DNA from: Bacteroidaceae bacterium
GTDB lineage: Bacteria > Bacteroidota > Bacteroidia > Bacteroidales > Bacteroidaceae
Direction of reading: 5' to 3'
Length of the DNA: 52,183 nt
NCBI GenBank assembly: GCA_017503235.1
Contig: JAFVTL010000123.1
Coordinates: 1-52,183 of the forward strand
Part shown: positions 32,850-40,900 of the stretch, piece after piece
Position numbering within the stretch: the first letter of the stretch is position 1
Layout: the number at the start of each line of letters is the position of its first letter
Position numbers and translations under genes: made by a program
Notes under the pieces: model-generated
Told to the model about the DNA's origin: nothing
The model's database searches: none
What the model saw: the letters and a program-made list of their open reading frames with translations, nothing else

Positions 32850-33049
32850 ACGCTCTTAAAATTGTAAGAATAATTCTACAAATGCGGCTATTCGCCAATT
32901 AAACATGCGACTTGAAATGATTCCAAATTATTTACATCATCCATCAACATTTAGCGAAATTACCGAGTCGTTATAAGAAATATCCCCTTGCAATTTGTTA
33001 TTCTGTTACAATACTCATATTTTGTAGTATTCAAAAGAAGAATGTTTTT

Positions 33050-33343
33050 ATGAAGAAGCAGACCATACTAAAAAAACTTTCCGCACAGAAAATCAACTTG
33101 GTGCAGTACGGTGTTTCCCAATTGGGGCTCTTCGGCTCTTCGGCACGCAATGAGCAGACACCTTCCAGCGACATAGACATTCTAATAGATTCCCACCCCG
33201 AAAAATAAACATTCCAAAACTACATGGCGGTATGCGATATGCTCGAAGACTTGTTCAAGCGCCATAAAATAGACATTGTAACCGTCAAAGGATTAAGCCC
33301 TTACATCGGGCAACAGATTCTAAACGAAGTGGAGTATGTATAA
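33050..33343 (+). pseudogene. MNT-type nucleotidyltransferase with an in-frame stop
   Basis: From the ATG at 33050 the frame encodes a minimal nucleotidyltransferase: QYGVSQLGLFGSSARNEQTP then SSDIDILIDSHPEK, with the GS-x10-DxD motif. A TAA at 33206-33208 interrupts it, and the same frame continues without other stops for 44 codons (TFQNYMAVCDMLEDLFKRHK, IDIVTVKGLSPYIGQQILNE). An intact relative would be about 97 aa, so one point mutation seems to have broken it. MNT proteins pair with HEPN toxins and neutralise them by nucleotidylation. The partner remnant overlaps its end. Confidence 0.85.
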
Positions 33344-33482
33344 AAGTTACCTTCCATATTTGCAACACATTCTTGACGAATGCAATCTGATAATTTGGGA
33401 TGTGGCGAAGAACATCATTCCTACTCTCATTCCGCAAATCAAAGAAATAATCGAGGCAGGCGACACGATAGTAGAAAAATAA
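33336..33482 (+). pseudogene. HEPN (DUF86) toxin remnant with internal deletion
   Basis: A 48-codon frame: the first part, MYKSYLPYLQHILDECNLII, is the N-terminus of DUF86 HEPN proteins. It passes directly into WDVAKNIIPTLIPQIKEIIE, the family's C-terminus. About 60-70 residues between them, including the RNase motif Rx4-6H, are missing, yet the frame stays open. The ATG overlaps the upstream MNT stop, as in intact pairs. So the toxin is inactive by deletion and the antitoxin by a nonsense codon. Confidence 0.85.
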
Positions 33483-33514
33483 CAGCCGACAAACTCTCGG
33501 GGAGTTGCCGGCTG
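33483..33514. terminator. Hairpin after the MNT/HEPN remnant
   Basis: CAGCCGACAAACTC pairs with GAGTTGCCGGCTG. There is no T run, so it may be a weak terminator. From 33515 to 33786 the sequence is AT-rich with no gene that I can support. Confidence 0.5.
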
Positions 33515-33786
33515 ATTTAGGGTTATTGCATCACTTTTACTTTGATAAGCATTCTGTTTGCCCAATTCCTTTCGGAAATGACGAATTAGTAATTTGTATC
33601 CCAAGTAATATCACTTTCAATCATTGAGAATAGCTTTTTATTAACTCTATAATATTAGACATTGGCTAGAAAAACGATAAATAGGGCAATAAAAAGAGTA
33701 AATCGCTTTTCATGGTTACAATTTATTCTAAATGGTTTATATAAACAATATTATCAGCCTAGTGAAATGATTTCGTTAAAATAAAA

Positions 33787-34812
33787 TTATTTATTTAACA
33801 GACACTCAATAATATCTATCCTTTGTCTGAAATTATTAATAATGTCCACATCACCTCTGCTCAAGCCTTTTATATTTAAATAACAATATTCACAATACTC
33901 TCTATCTTTATCATTCTTGTGGTCATTTTCACAAATAAATTTTTCCGAATCTTTTCCGAAAATGCCTCCCTTGACAACTTCAATTTTTCCGGTATTGGGA
34001 AGATTTTCATAATATGAGAGTATGCTTTTCATAATTTCTAAATCTTCTTGACTGTAAGATTCTTTATCTACTTTCAACAAATTAAAAGCAAACTTATGAT
34101 TCTCTTTTACTGCTTGTAAAACCAGAGACGGTTCAAATAAATGACTTTTATTTATTATATCTAAGATGAAGGAAGTTTTATAGTCCTTATATAGTAATGG
34201 TAAAGATGTTTTTTGGGGGAGCAATTGGAATATCTTATTCATGAATGCTTGCAATTCCACTAAAACATTATTATGCTCAATTCTATCTTTGTATAATTTT
34301 AATAAAGGTTCGACAAATTCTGCTAAAGGAAATTCAAGCATATATTCCATTTGAGATTCAGGTATAGAATAAGGGTTACTAGATAGATGTGATAATATAT
34401 CTCTTCTTTGTTTTTCATGCTCAATGTTATTGTTGGAAACATAGTCATTCTTTTGCTGAGATATTTCACGTTCATTATATTTAATAAAACAAGCTGTTCC
34501 TGACGCTGAGACCATCAACATTTGTTTATTTCCTCCTGAAATTTCATCAAAATCGATTCTATATCCAATTATCGCATTTGCCCCGATTGATTTTGCTTCT
34601 TCAGTTAATCTTTTCTTTACAATACCATATAATGAATTCAATTTATTTCTGTAGGTTCCAGAAGTTCCTCCAAAGAAATCAGTGAATGAAGCTGCTATAT
34701 CTGAAAACACATTAGTGCCAATAACTTCATTACAGCATATAGTATCTATATACTTAACAATTTCTCCACCTTCAATATTATTTGTGGAAGTGATGATAAA
34801 ATTTCTTCTCAT
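33787..34812 (-). CDS. YbjQ-domain protein fused to a helical region and zinc ribbon
   Basis: A 341-aa protein. The start at 34812 (MRRNFIITSTNNIEGGEIVK) gives a complete YbjQ domain (about 1-108), ending LMVSASGTACFIKY like the stand-alone copy at 15305-15643. A mostly helical region of about 190 residues without known family follows. The C-terminus has a putative zinc ribbon, KFICENDHKNDKDREYCEYC (about 293-312; C-x3-H...C-x2-C). The gene is markedly more AT-rich than its core neighbours and sits in an accessory island, which points to horizontal transfer. Function unknown. Confidence 0.75.
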   Translation of the reverse strand: MRRNFIITSTNNIEGGEIVKYIDTICCNEVIGTNVFSDIAASFTDFFGGTSGTYRNKLNSLYGIVKKRLTEEAKSIGANAIIGYRIDFDEISGGNKQMLMVSASGTACFIKYNEREISQQKNDYVSNNNIEHEKQRRDILSHLSSNPYSIPESQMEYMLEFPLAEFVEPLLKLYKDRIEHNNVLVELQAFMNKIFQLLPQKTSLPLLYKDYKTSFILDIINKSHLFEPSLVLQAVKENHKFAFNLLKVDKESYSQEDLEIMKSILSYYENLPNTGKIEVVKGGIFGKDSEKFICENDHKNDKDREYCEYCYLNIKGLSRGDVDIINNFRQRIDIIECLLNK

Positions 34813-34867
34813 GGCGATATAATTTAAGTTTAAACAACACAAAAAAGGCGCAAGTCTATTGCTGCTT

Positions 34868-35014
34868 CTATGTGAAGGCTCTGGACTGCCTTGATAGTGT
34901 AACAAACAATAGCTCACGCCCTACGAGGTATATAACTTGTAGATATATACAACTATGGCGTGAGCGTCCTTGTTTATTATCCACTATCGAAGAATTGTCC
35001 AGATTCTCACATAG
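34868..35014. repeat. 147-bp long imperfect inverted repeat
   Basis: Arms 34868-34920 and 34957-35014 pair over about 53 bp, with perfect blocks CTATGTGA, TCTGGAC, GATAGTG, ACAA and GCTCACGCC. The 36-bp loop itself contains a short stem (GTATAT / ATATAC). It lies just upstream of the YbjQ-fusion start and in front of the ATPase gene. It could be a MITE-like insertion or a structured RNA. DNA from 35015 to 35128 shows nothing else. Confidence 0.85.
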
Positions 35015-35128
35015 GATAATATCTTAAACGCTCACATTTCAATACGTCTTCCCCGATGGGAATTATGCAAATGTAAAGAAGTGTTTTGAGAAAAGGAAAT
35101 TATTTTGGTCATTTTTTCATCATCCTTT

Positions 35129-35159
35129 TGATTATTAATGGAAATTCCATATCTTTGTC
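35129..35159 (+). promoter_or_regulatory. Full Bacteroides promoter of the DUF4143 ATPase
   Basis: TTTG at 35129-35132, then exactly 19 bp, then TATCTTTG at 35152-35159. Transcription would start near 35166, within the left arm of the following hairpin. Confidence 0.75.
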
Positions 35160-35162
35160 GTA

Positions 35163-35211
35163 GAATTTCATTGAAAATCGTAAGTGCTACTTACGATTTT
35201 CAATGAAATTC
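35163..35211. repeat. Perfect 23-bp hairpin in the 5' leader of the ATPase gene
   Basis: Arms 35163-35185 (beginning GAATTTCATTGAAAATCG) and 35189-35211 are exact reverse complements with a 3-nt spacer. It ends 29 bp before the ATG at 35241. It could be an operator, a 5'-end stabilising hairpin, or a recognition site for the ATPase or a transposase. Confidence 0.92.
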
Positions 35212-35240
35212 ATAAGCAAAAAACATAAAGAAGCAATATT

Positions 35241-36380
35241 ATGTTATCACGCTATCCACAATTAAATCAAGAAGTTGAGTCTTCCATATTCTTGTTTGGT
35301 GCCCGTCAGACAGGGAAAAGCACTCTACTTCGCACACAATTTCCATCAGCCACTTTCATCGATCTGTTGGATTCGGAGTTACGGATACGATTTCAACGCC
35401 GTCCATCTCTACTTTATGAAATGCTCCGCGAGAAAGAGCAAGGATCGATTGTTGTCATTGACGAAATCCCCGAAGTACCCGAATTGCTCAACGAAGTACA
35501 CCGGCTCATTTCAGAAAAAGGATTGGTGTTTGTACTATGTGGTTCGAGTGCCCGAAAGTTGAAACGAAAAGGATATAACACCTTGGGCGGAAGAGCCTAC
35601 CCCTGTTATCTTTATCCTTTGGTCAGTGCGGAAATCCCAGATTTCGACCTCGACCGTGCTTTGCTACATGGGATGTTACCTACACACTATTTATCCAAGA
35701 ATCCCCGTAGATTGCTCAACGCATACGTGGACGTGTATCTTCGTGAAGAAATCAGAGAAGAGGCTTTGGTTCGTAACCTCGGGAGCTTTCAACGTTTTTT
35801 GGAAGTAGCAGCGCTTACAGATGGGGAAATGGTGAACTATGCCAATATCGCTTCGGATTGTGGGGTAAGCGCACAAACCATCAAAGCCTACTTCGGCATT
35901 TTGGAGGATACTTTAATCGGATATATGATACCTGCTTATACCAAAGTGATGAAACGAAGATTGGTACAAGCTCCCCGGTTCTATTATTTTGATGTAGGGC
36001 TGACACAATACCTGCTCCGCCAGACCTCACTTGAACGAGGTACTCCTCAATACGGTCATGCCTTCGAGCATTTCGTCATACAGGAACTGATTGCTTACAT
36101 TGGCTATCACCACAAGGATGAAAAATTGGCGTATTGGCGGACACATACGGGAATCGAAGTGGATGTTGTTATCGACGAAGCCAAACTGGCTATTGAAATC
36201 AAGTCGACCGAAGAGATACAGCCACGTCATCTGAAAGGATTGAAATCTTTCGGTGATGATTATCCGGAATTTCGCAAGATATTGGTTTCTCTTGACCGTA
36301 TCAATCGATGTGAGAATGATGTGGAACTCATTTACATTCATGATTTTCTACGGATGCTGTGGAAGGGAGAACTGTTCTAA
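35241..36380 (+). CDS. AAA ATPase with DUF4143 and nuclease-like C-terminus
   Basis: A 379-aa protein. Walker A FGARQTGKSTLL (about 18-29), Walker B SIVVIDEIPEVPELL (about 74-88), sensor LCGSSARKLKRKG and the family GGRAYPCYLYPL follow in order. The DUF4143 part ends with YWRTHTGIEVDVVIDEAKLA then IEIKST, an E-V-D...E-I-K pattern like PD-(D/E)xK nucleases. Such ATPases are abundant in Bacteroidetes, Spirochaetes and archaea, often near toxin-antitoxin genes; their role is unproven. Monocistronic, with a clear promoter, a leader hairpin and a terminator. Confidence 0.88.
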   Translation: MLSRYPQLNQEVESSIFLFGARQTGKSTLLRTQFPSATFIDLLDSELRIRFQRRPSLLYEMLREKEQGSIVVIDEIPEVPELLNEVHRLISEKGLVFVLCGSSARKLKRKGYNTLGGRAYPCYLYPLVSAEIPDFDLDRALLHGMLPTHYLSKNPRRLLNAYVDVYLREEIREEALVRNLGSFQRFLEVAALTDGEMVNYANIASDCGVSAQTIKAYFGILEDTLIGYMIPAYTKVMKRRLVQAPRFYYFDVGLTQYLLRQTSLERGTPQYGHAFEHFVIQELIAYIGYHHKDEKLAYWRTHTGIEVDVVIDEAKLAIEIKSTEEIQPRHLKGLKSFGDDYPEFRKILVSLDRINRCENDVELIYIHDFLRMLWKGELF

Positions 36381-36385
36381 GACAA

Positions 36386-36428
36386 AAAGCGCATCACTAT
36401 CTATGAACTAATAATAGTGATGCGCTTT
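36386..36428. terminator. Bidirectional terminator between ATPase and MNT genes
   Basis: A 15-bp stem, AAAGCGCATCACTAT / ATAGTGATGCGCTTT, flanked by A on the left and T on the right. Its right arm overlaps the last codon of the MNT gene. Confidence 0.88.
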
Positions 36429-36753
36429 ATTCCTCTGCCACAACAGCATTCTCCCCTCGCTGATACAACACGACACCGGTCTCTTCAATCTGTTCTATCA
36501 AATCAGGATTGGACAGTTGAGAATAAATAGAAATATCAAAAGAATAAGGCAGAGAAGATTCATCAATATCGGCAGAAAGGCGATTCAAATGAGTACGGGT
36601 TAGCCTAAATCCCAACAAAGTAATATCTACATCAGAAAAGGGTTTGTGTGTACCCTTTACTCGGGAACCATATAAAATGACCTGCTCTATTTCCTTTTGG
36701 CGGGCAAACAGAGAACACAATAAGTTCAGTTCATCATCAGTCATTCCGTACAT
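36427..36753 (-). CDS. MNT-type nucleotidyltransferase (antitoxin-like)
   Basis: A 108-aa minimal nucleotidyltransferase. ILYGSRVKGTHKPFSDVDIT has the GS-x10-DxD active-site motif, and a third acidic residue lies in SYSFDISIYSQL-like SFDISIYSQL. Proteins of this kind form two-component systems with HEPN or HI0074-type partners and can modify them with AMP. The start at 36753 is 3 bp after the partner's stop; the ATG three codons later is an alternative. It seems intact, in contrast to the broken pair at 33050-33482. Confidence 0.85.
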   Translation of the reverse strand: MYGMTDDELNLLCSLFARQKEIEQVILYGSRVKGTHKPFSDVDITLLGFRLTRTHLNRLSADIDESSLPYSFDISIYSQLSNPDLIEQIEETGVVLYQRGENAVVAEE

Positions 36754-36756
36754 GGT

Positions 36757-37197
36757 TCAATCAAATAAAGCAGGTTCTATCAATGATTGCATTTTTCGCT
36801 CAAAAGCAACAAACAATGGAGCATAAACACACATGATGTTTTCGTATATTTCCGATGCGATTTCGTTGTCATAATTGTGTACCGTCAGGTTACGGTCTTC
36901 TATGGTTTCCATCCAACGTTTGTCATCAACAAGCCCCATCTCCAACGCTTTACGAACAGCATCACGAGAGCCTCGAATATCCGTATATCCTTGATATTCG
37001 GCATAATCTTTCATTACTTTCCAAGCTAATTCGTGCGTATATTCAAAACGCTGTATCAAGCCCTCTTGCAAAAGTTCATCCACTTCTTCACTTCGTTCTA
37101 TCTGCTCTGACAGAATAGATACAGCCTGATTAAGTTTAATCAAAGCCTTCCGATAATTGGAGAAGCGTTGTTGCCAACGGATATTTTGTTGCACCAT
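36757..37197 (-). CDS. HI0074-type nucleotidyltransferase partner (HEPN-like)
   Basis: A 146-aa helical protein of the HI0074 / nucleotidyltransferase substrate-binding family. It shows LIQRFEYTHELAWKVMKDYA and DIRGSRDAVRKALEMGLVDD, then EDRNLTVHNYD, where R-x4-H resembles the HEPN RNase motif. The start at 37197 (MVQQNIRWQQRFSNYRKA) follows a well-formed promoter; the 12-residue extension is doubtful. It is the first gene of a bicistron with the MNT gene 3 bp downstream. Probably a toxin-antitoxin-like pair; activity is inferred. Confidence 0.85.
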   Translation of the reverse strand: MVQQNIRWQQRFSNYRKALIKLNQAVSILSEQIERSEEVDELLQEGLIQRFEYTHELAWKVMKDYAEYQGYTDIRGSRDAVRKALEMGLVDDKRWMETIEDRNLTVHNYDNEIASEIYENIMCVYAPLFVAFERKMQSLIEPALFD

Positions 37198-37219
37198 AAT
37201 CAATACATTTATATCAACA

Positions 37220-37250
37220 CAAAGGTATAACAATATCCAAACAAACCAAA
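37220..37250 (-). promoter_or_regulatory. Full Bacteroides promoter of the HI0074/MNT pair
   Basis: On the minus strand, TTTG (37247-37250), 19 bp, then TACCTTTG (37220-37227). The expected transcript start is about 15 bp before the ATG at 37197. Confidence 0.75.
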
Positions 37251-37288
37251 AGAAAGATTTAAAAACTTGTTTGTCTCCACAAATAGAT

Positions 37289-37296
37289 ATACATTT
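37289..37296 (+). promoter_or_regulatory. -7 box of bcp
   Basis: TACATTTG matches TAnnTTTG, 29 bp before the ATG at 37326. TTTG at 37269-37272 lies at a slightly short spacing. Confidence 0.55.
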
Positions 37297-37325
37297 GTTA
37301 TATCAACCATTAATCGACAAGCATT

Positions 37326-37781
37326 ATGAACATAGGAGACAAAGCCCCCGAAGTGCTGGGCATGAACGAAAACGGAGAAGAGATACGTCTGAGCCAATAT
37401 AAAGGAAAGAAACTGGTGCTTTACTTCTACCCCAAGGACAACACCTCGGGATGTACCGCCGAGGCTTGCAGCCTACGCGACAACTATGCCGAGTTGCGCA
37501 AGCAAGGATACGAAGTGATTGGAGTAAGTGTGGACGATGCAGCCTCACACCGCAAGTTCATCGACAAGCACGGCCTCCCCTTCCCGCTCATTGCCGATAC
37601 GGACAAGAAACTGGTAGAAGCCATGGGCGTATGGGGTGAAAAGAGCATGTACGGACGCAAGTACATGGGCACTTTCCGCACTACCTTCCTCATTGATGAA
37701 GAAGGCATCATCGAAAGAATCTACTTGCCCAAGGAAATCAAGACAAAGACACACGGCGAGCAATTGCTGGGAAACATTTAA
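37326..37781 (+). CDS. bcp: Thiol peroxidase of the Bcp/peroxiredoxin Q type
   Basis: A 151-aa cytosolic peroxiredoxin that reduces hydrogen and organic peroxides with thioredoxin. The active-site block is LYFYPKDNTSGCTAEACSLR (about 32-51). The peroxidatic Cys is the one in SGCTAEAC, and the second Cys five residues later is the resolving Cys of the alpha2-type. MYGRKYMGTFRTTFLIDEEG is typical. Full length, single gene. It is convergent with metH; the gap holds an inverted repeat. Confidence 0.93.
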   Translation: MNIGDKAPEVLGMNENGEEIRLSQYKGKKLVLYFYPKDNTSGCTAEACSLRDNYAELRKQGYEVIGVSVDDAASHRKFIDKHGLPFPLIADTDKKLVEAMGVWGEKSMYGRKYMGTFRTTFLIDEEGIIERIYLPKEIKTKTHGEQLLGNI

Positions 37782-37786
37782 AGAAA

Positions 37787-37933
37787 GAGGGTGTATCAAA
37801 ACACACTTTTCATCCGCTGATGACGCTGATAACGCAGATTTTTCATCTTTATGATACCGAAAGGTTATTATTTATCTGCGCAATCCGCGTAATCTGCGGA
37901 TGAAAAATAAAAGAGGCATTTTTGACACAACCC
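37787..37933. repeat. Large inverted repeat between bcp and metH
   Basis: Inner arms 37807-37839 and 37874-37906 pair at 28 of 33 positions, with the theme ATCCGCAGATTACGCGGAT. An outer stem (GGGTGTATCAAAA / TTTTGACACAACCC) flanks them. It is probably a bidirectional terminator built from an interspersed repeat. It resembles the CACAGATTACACGGATT repeats at 43772-43848 and 45063-45134. Confidence 0.8.
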
Positions 37934-37940
37934 TTTTTCA

Positions 37941-40900
37941 TTATATCATAAAATACTCCGCCTTCGGATTGGCGATATACAAGCCACAAACCGAGGCTTG
38001 GGGGTACATCGCACCATTCTCCGTAAGACGTATGTTTATCGAAGACAAACCGATGAGTTCGTCCATCAAAAACATTGTTTTCTGATCGGGCAAGGAAGGA
38101 TAGCCTATTGCCGGACGAATGCCCTGGTATTTGGCTTTATACAAGTCCTGTATATCCAATCGTTCATCGGGAGCATAACCCCATATCGTTTTACGCACCT
38201 GCTCATGCAACCATTCGCTGGCCGCTTCTACCAGACGGTCGCCCAAACTTTGCATCAGCAAAGAGTCGTAGGGTTCTCCTTGTCGCTTCAAAGCTTCCAA
38301 TGCTTCCACAAAAGATAAAGATACGGTGATGGCAAATGCACCGATATGGTCATTCATTCCTTGAGGGGCAACATAATCGCAAAGAGAAAGACAATAGCCT
38401 TCTGCATTCGGTCGGCTCTGTCGAGGAGTCGGAATCACCGTTTGTTTCTGTACGCCTCCACAACACGGACATCCCACTTCATGGTTTACCACAATGCTGC
38501 TTTCTGTTCCATACGCTTCAAAGAAACCTACACGGGCACTAAGATGATGCTTGTGTTGTATCGCATCGAGCAAAGCTTCGGCTTCCCGACGGATGGTTTC
38601 GGCCTCAGGGGTACCCACACGCACTCCCCAAAGGTTATAGAAATGTTTCCAATTGATATAGGGACGAACAGCGTTGATGGAAATATCTTCGAAAGTACGT
38701 ACGCCTTTATAGGTAGGTTGTACCAAGGTCTCATCTTCCCAACTGATAGATAAAGTGGATGTTCGCAGATTCTTCGCTTCGTTCAAAATGACATCCTGTG
38801 CCTGTTGGTTTGTCTTTCGTTGCAGCTCCTGACGAAGTTGTTCCTGTCCATAGCGCAAGCAAGCAATAGCATGCTCCCGTTGACTACCAGCCAACTGCAT
38901 TGCCAAGATAGGATTCTGGGCGGCATCCTTTACATGGAAGACCGGTCCGTCGTACAGCGGAGCAATCTTCACCGCCGTATGTAGGGCTGAAGTAGTGGCT
39001 CCACCAATAAAGAGAGGAACCGAAATACCGGCCGCACGAAGTTCACTGGCCACGCGACACATCTCGTCGAGCGAAGGAGTAATCAATCCGCTCAAACCGA
39101 TATAATCCACTTGGTGTTCAAGAGCGGCTTCCACAATTTTTTCAGCCGGCACCATTACCCCTAAGTCAATCACTTCGAAATTGTTACATCCCAACACTAC
39201 ACCGGCAATGTTCTTGCCTATGTCATGCACATCCCCTTTGACGGTAGCCAACAAGTACTTGCCACTGGTAGCCATTCCCACCTGTTTGGTCGCTTCGATA
39301 TATGGCTGAAGAATCTCTACGGCACGTTTCATGGTGCGGGCAGTCTTCACCACTTGCGGCAGGAACATCTTGCCTTCGCCAAAGAGTTCGCCAACCAACG
39401 TCATGCCCTTCATCAATGGTCCTTCGATAATGGAAGCGGGTGACGGATAGGTTTGTAAAGCCTCTTCGATATCTTCTTGCAGATAGGTTTCTTCCCCTCG
39501 TTGCAATGCAGTAGCCAATCGGACTTCCAACGGAATGGACTTCCGGTCAACGATCTCTGCAGCGTTTGTTTCTTCGGGTTTGTTTTTATATTGGTCAGCC
39601 AGCGTTATCAGTCTTTCAGTAGCATCCTCACGACGACAAAGAATCACATCTTCCAGCGCCTCCAGCAATTCCTGAGGAATGTCGCCATACATCACCGCGG
39701 TAGACGGATTGACAATGGCCATATCCATACCGGCATGGATGGCATGATACAAGAACACCGCATGCATGGCTTCACGCAGATAGTTGTTGCCACGCAAAGC
39801 AAAGGACAAATTGCTCACCCCACCGCTCACCTTGGCATGAGGCAGGTTTTCGTGTATCCATTGGGTAGCCCGGATAAAGTCGAGTGCATACGCATCGTGC
39901 TCCTTCATACCCGTAGCAATGGTCAGTATATTGGGATCGAAGATAATGTCTTGAGGAGGGAAATGAAGCTTTTCGGTCAACAACCGATAAGCACGTCCGC
40001 ATACTTCTATTTTCCGTTCATACGAGGTAGCCTGCCCCTCTTCATCGAAGGCCATCACAATCAGCGCCGCCCCCAGTTCGCGTACACGGGCCGCCCGTTG
40101 CAAGAATACTTCTTCTCTTTCCTTCAACGAGAGCGAGTTTACCACCGCTTTCCCCTGAATACATTTCAAGGCCGCCTCTATCACTTCGAAACGGGAAGAA
40201 TCGACCATCCACGGCAAGCGTGCAACCTCGGGGTCACTTGCCATCAGGTTGAGGAAATGTGTCATTTCTTCCTTCGCATCCAGCATGGCATCGTCCATAT
40301 TGATGTCGAGCATCATGGCGCCATCACGCACTTGGGCACGGGCAATGGACAAAGCCTCATCGTACGATTTCTCCTTCACCAGACGGAGGAACTTCCGGCT
40401 TCCCGCCACGTTACAACGCTCACCCACATTGATAAAGGAACCCTTGGCATCAAAACCTTCCAAACCGGCCAGCCAAGGCAGAGAAGCAGTTTGAGGAGTG
40501 CGGATAACTTGAGCGTTGGAAGCCACTTCGGCGAGGGCGCGAATATGTTCCGGAGTCGTGCCACAACATCCCCCAATGACGTTCACCAAACATCCATTGA
40601 CAAAGGGGGTGACATGGGCTGCCATCTTTTCTGGTGTCTCGTCGTATTTTCCCATAGCATCGGGCAAGCCGGCATTGGGGTATACACTGATATAGGATGG
40701 AGCGATTTCAGACAAGCGCTTCAAGAAAGGAAGCATCTGTTCAGCCCCAAAAGAGCAATTCAAACCGACAGAAAATATCTCCTCATGGGCAACGGATGTC
40801 AGAAAAGCTTCCAGCGTTTGTCCTGAAAGCAAACGACCGCCTGCATCCGCTACCGTAACCGAAAGCATGACAGGCACTTTCCGTCCTATAGTCTGAAAGA

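Noticed and set aside
33347-33604. 85-aa minus-strand frame
   Set aside because: It covers the HEPN remnant and its terminator and has no domain; taken as a shadow.
37807-37906. tRNA or other structured RNA in the bcp-metH gap
   Set aside because: The folding is a simple repeat-derived hairpin with no cloverleaf or CCA end. Terminator function is the simpler explanation.
39477-40826. Long plus-strand open frame (449 aa) opposite metH
   Set aside because: No recognisable domain and no promoter or start context. metH on the other strand is unmistakable over the full length.
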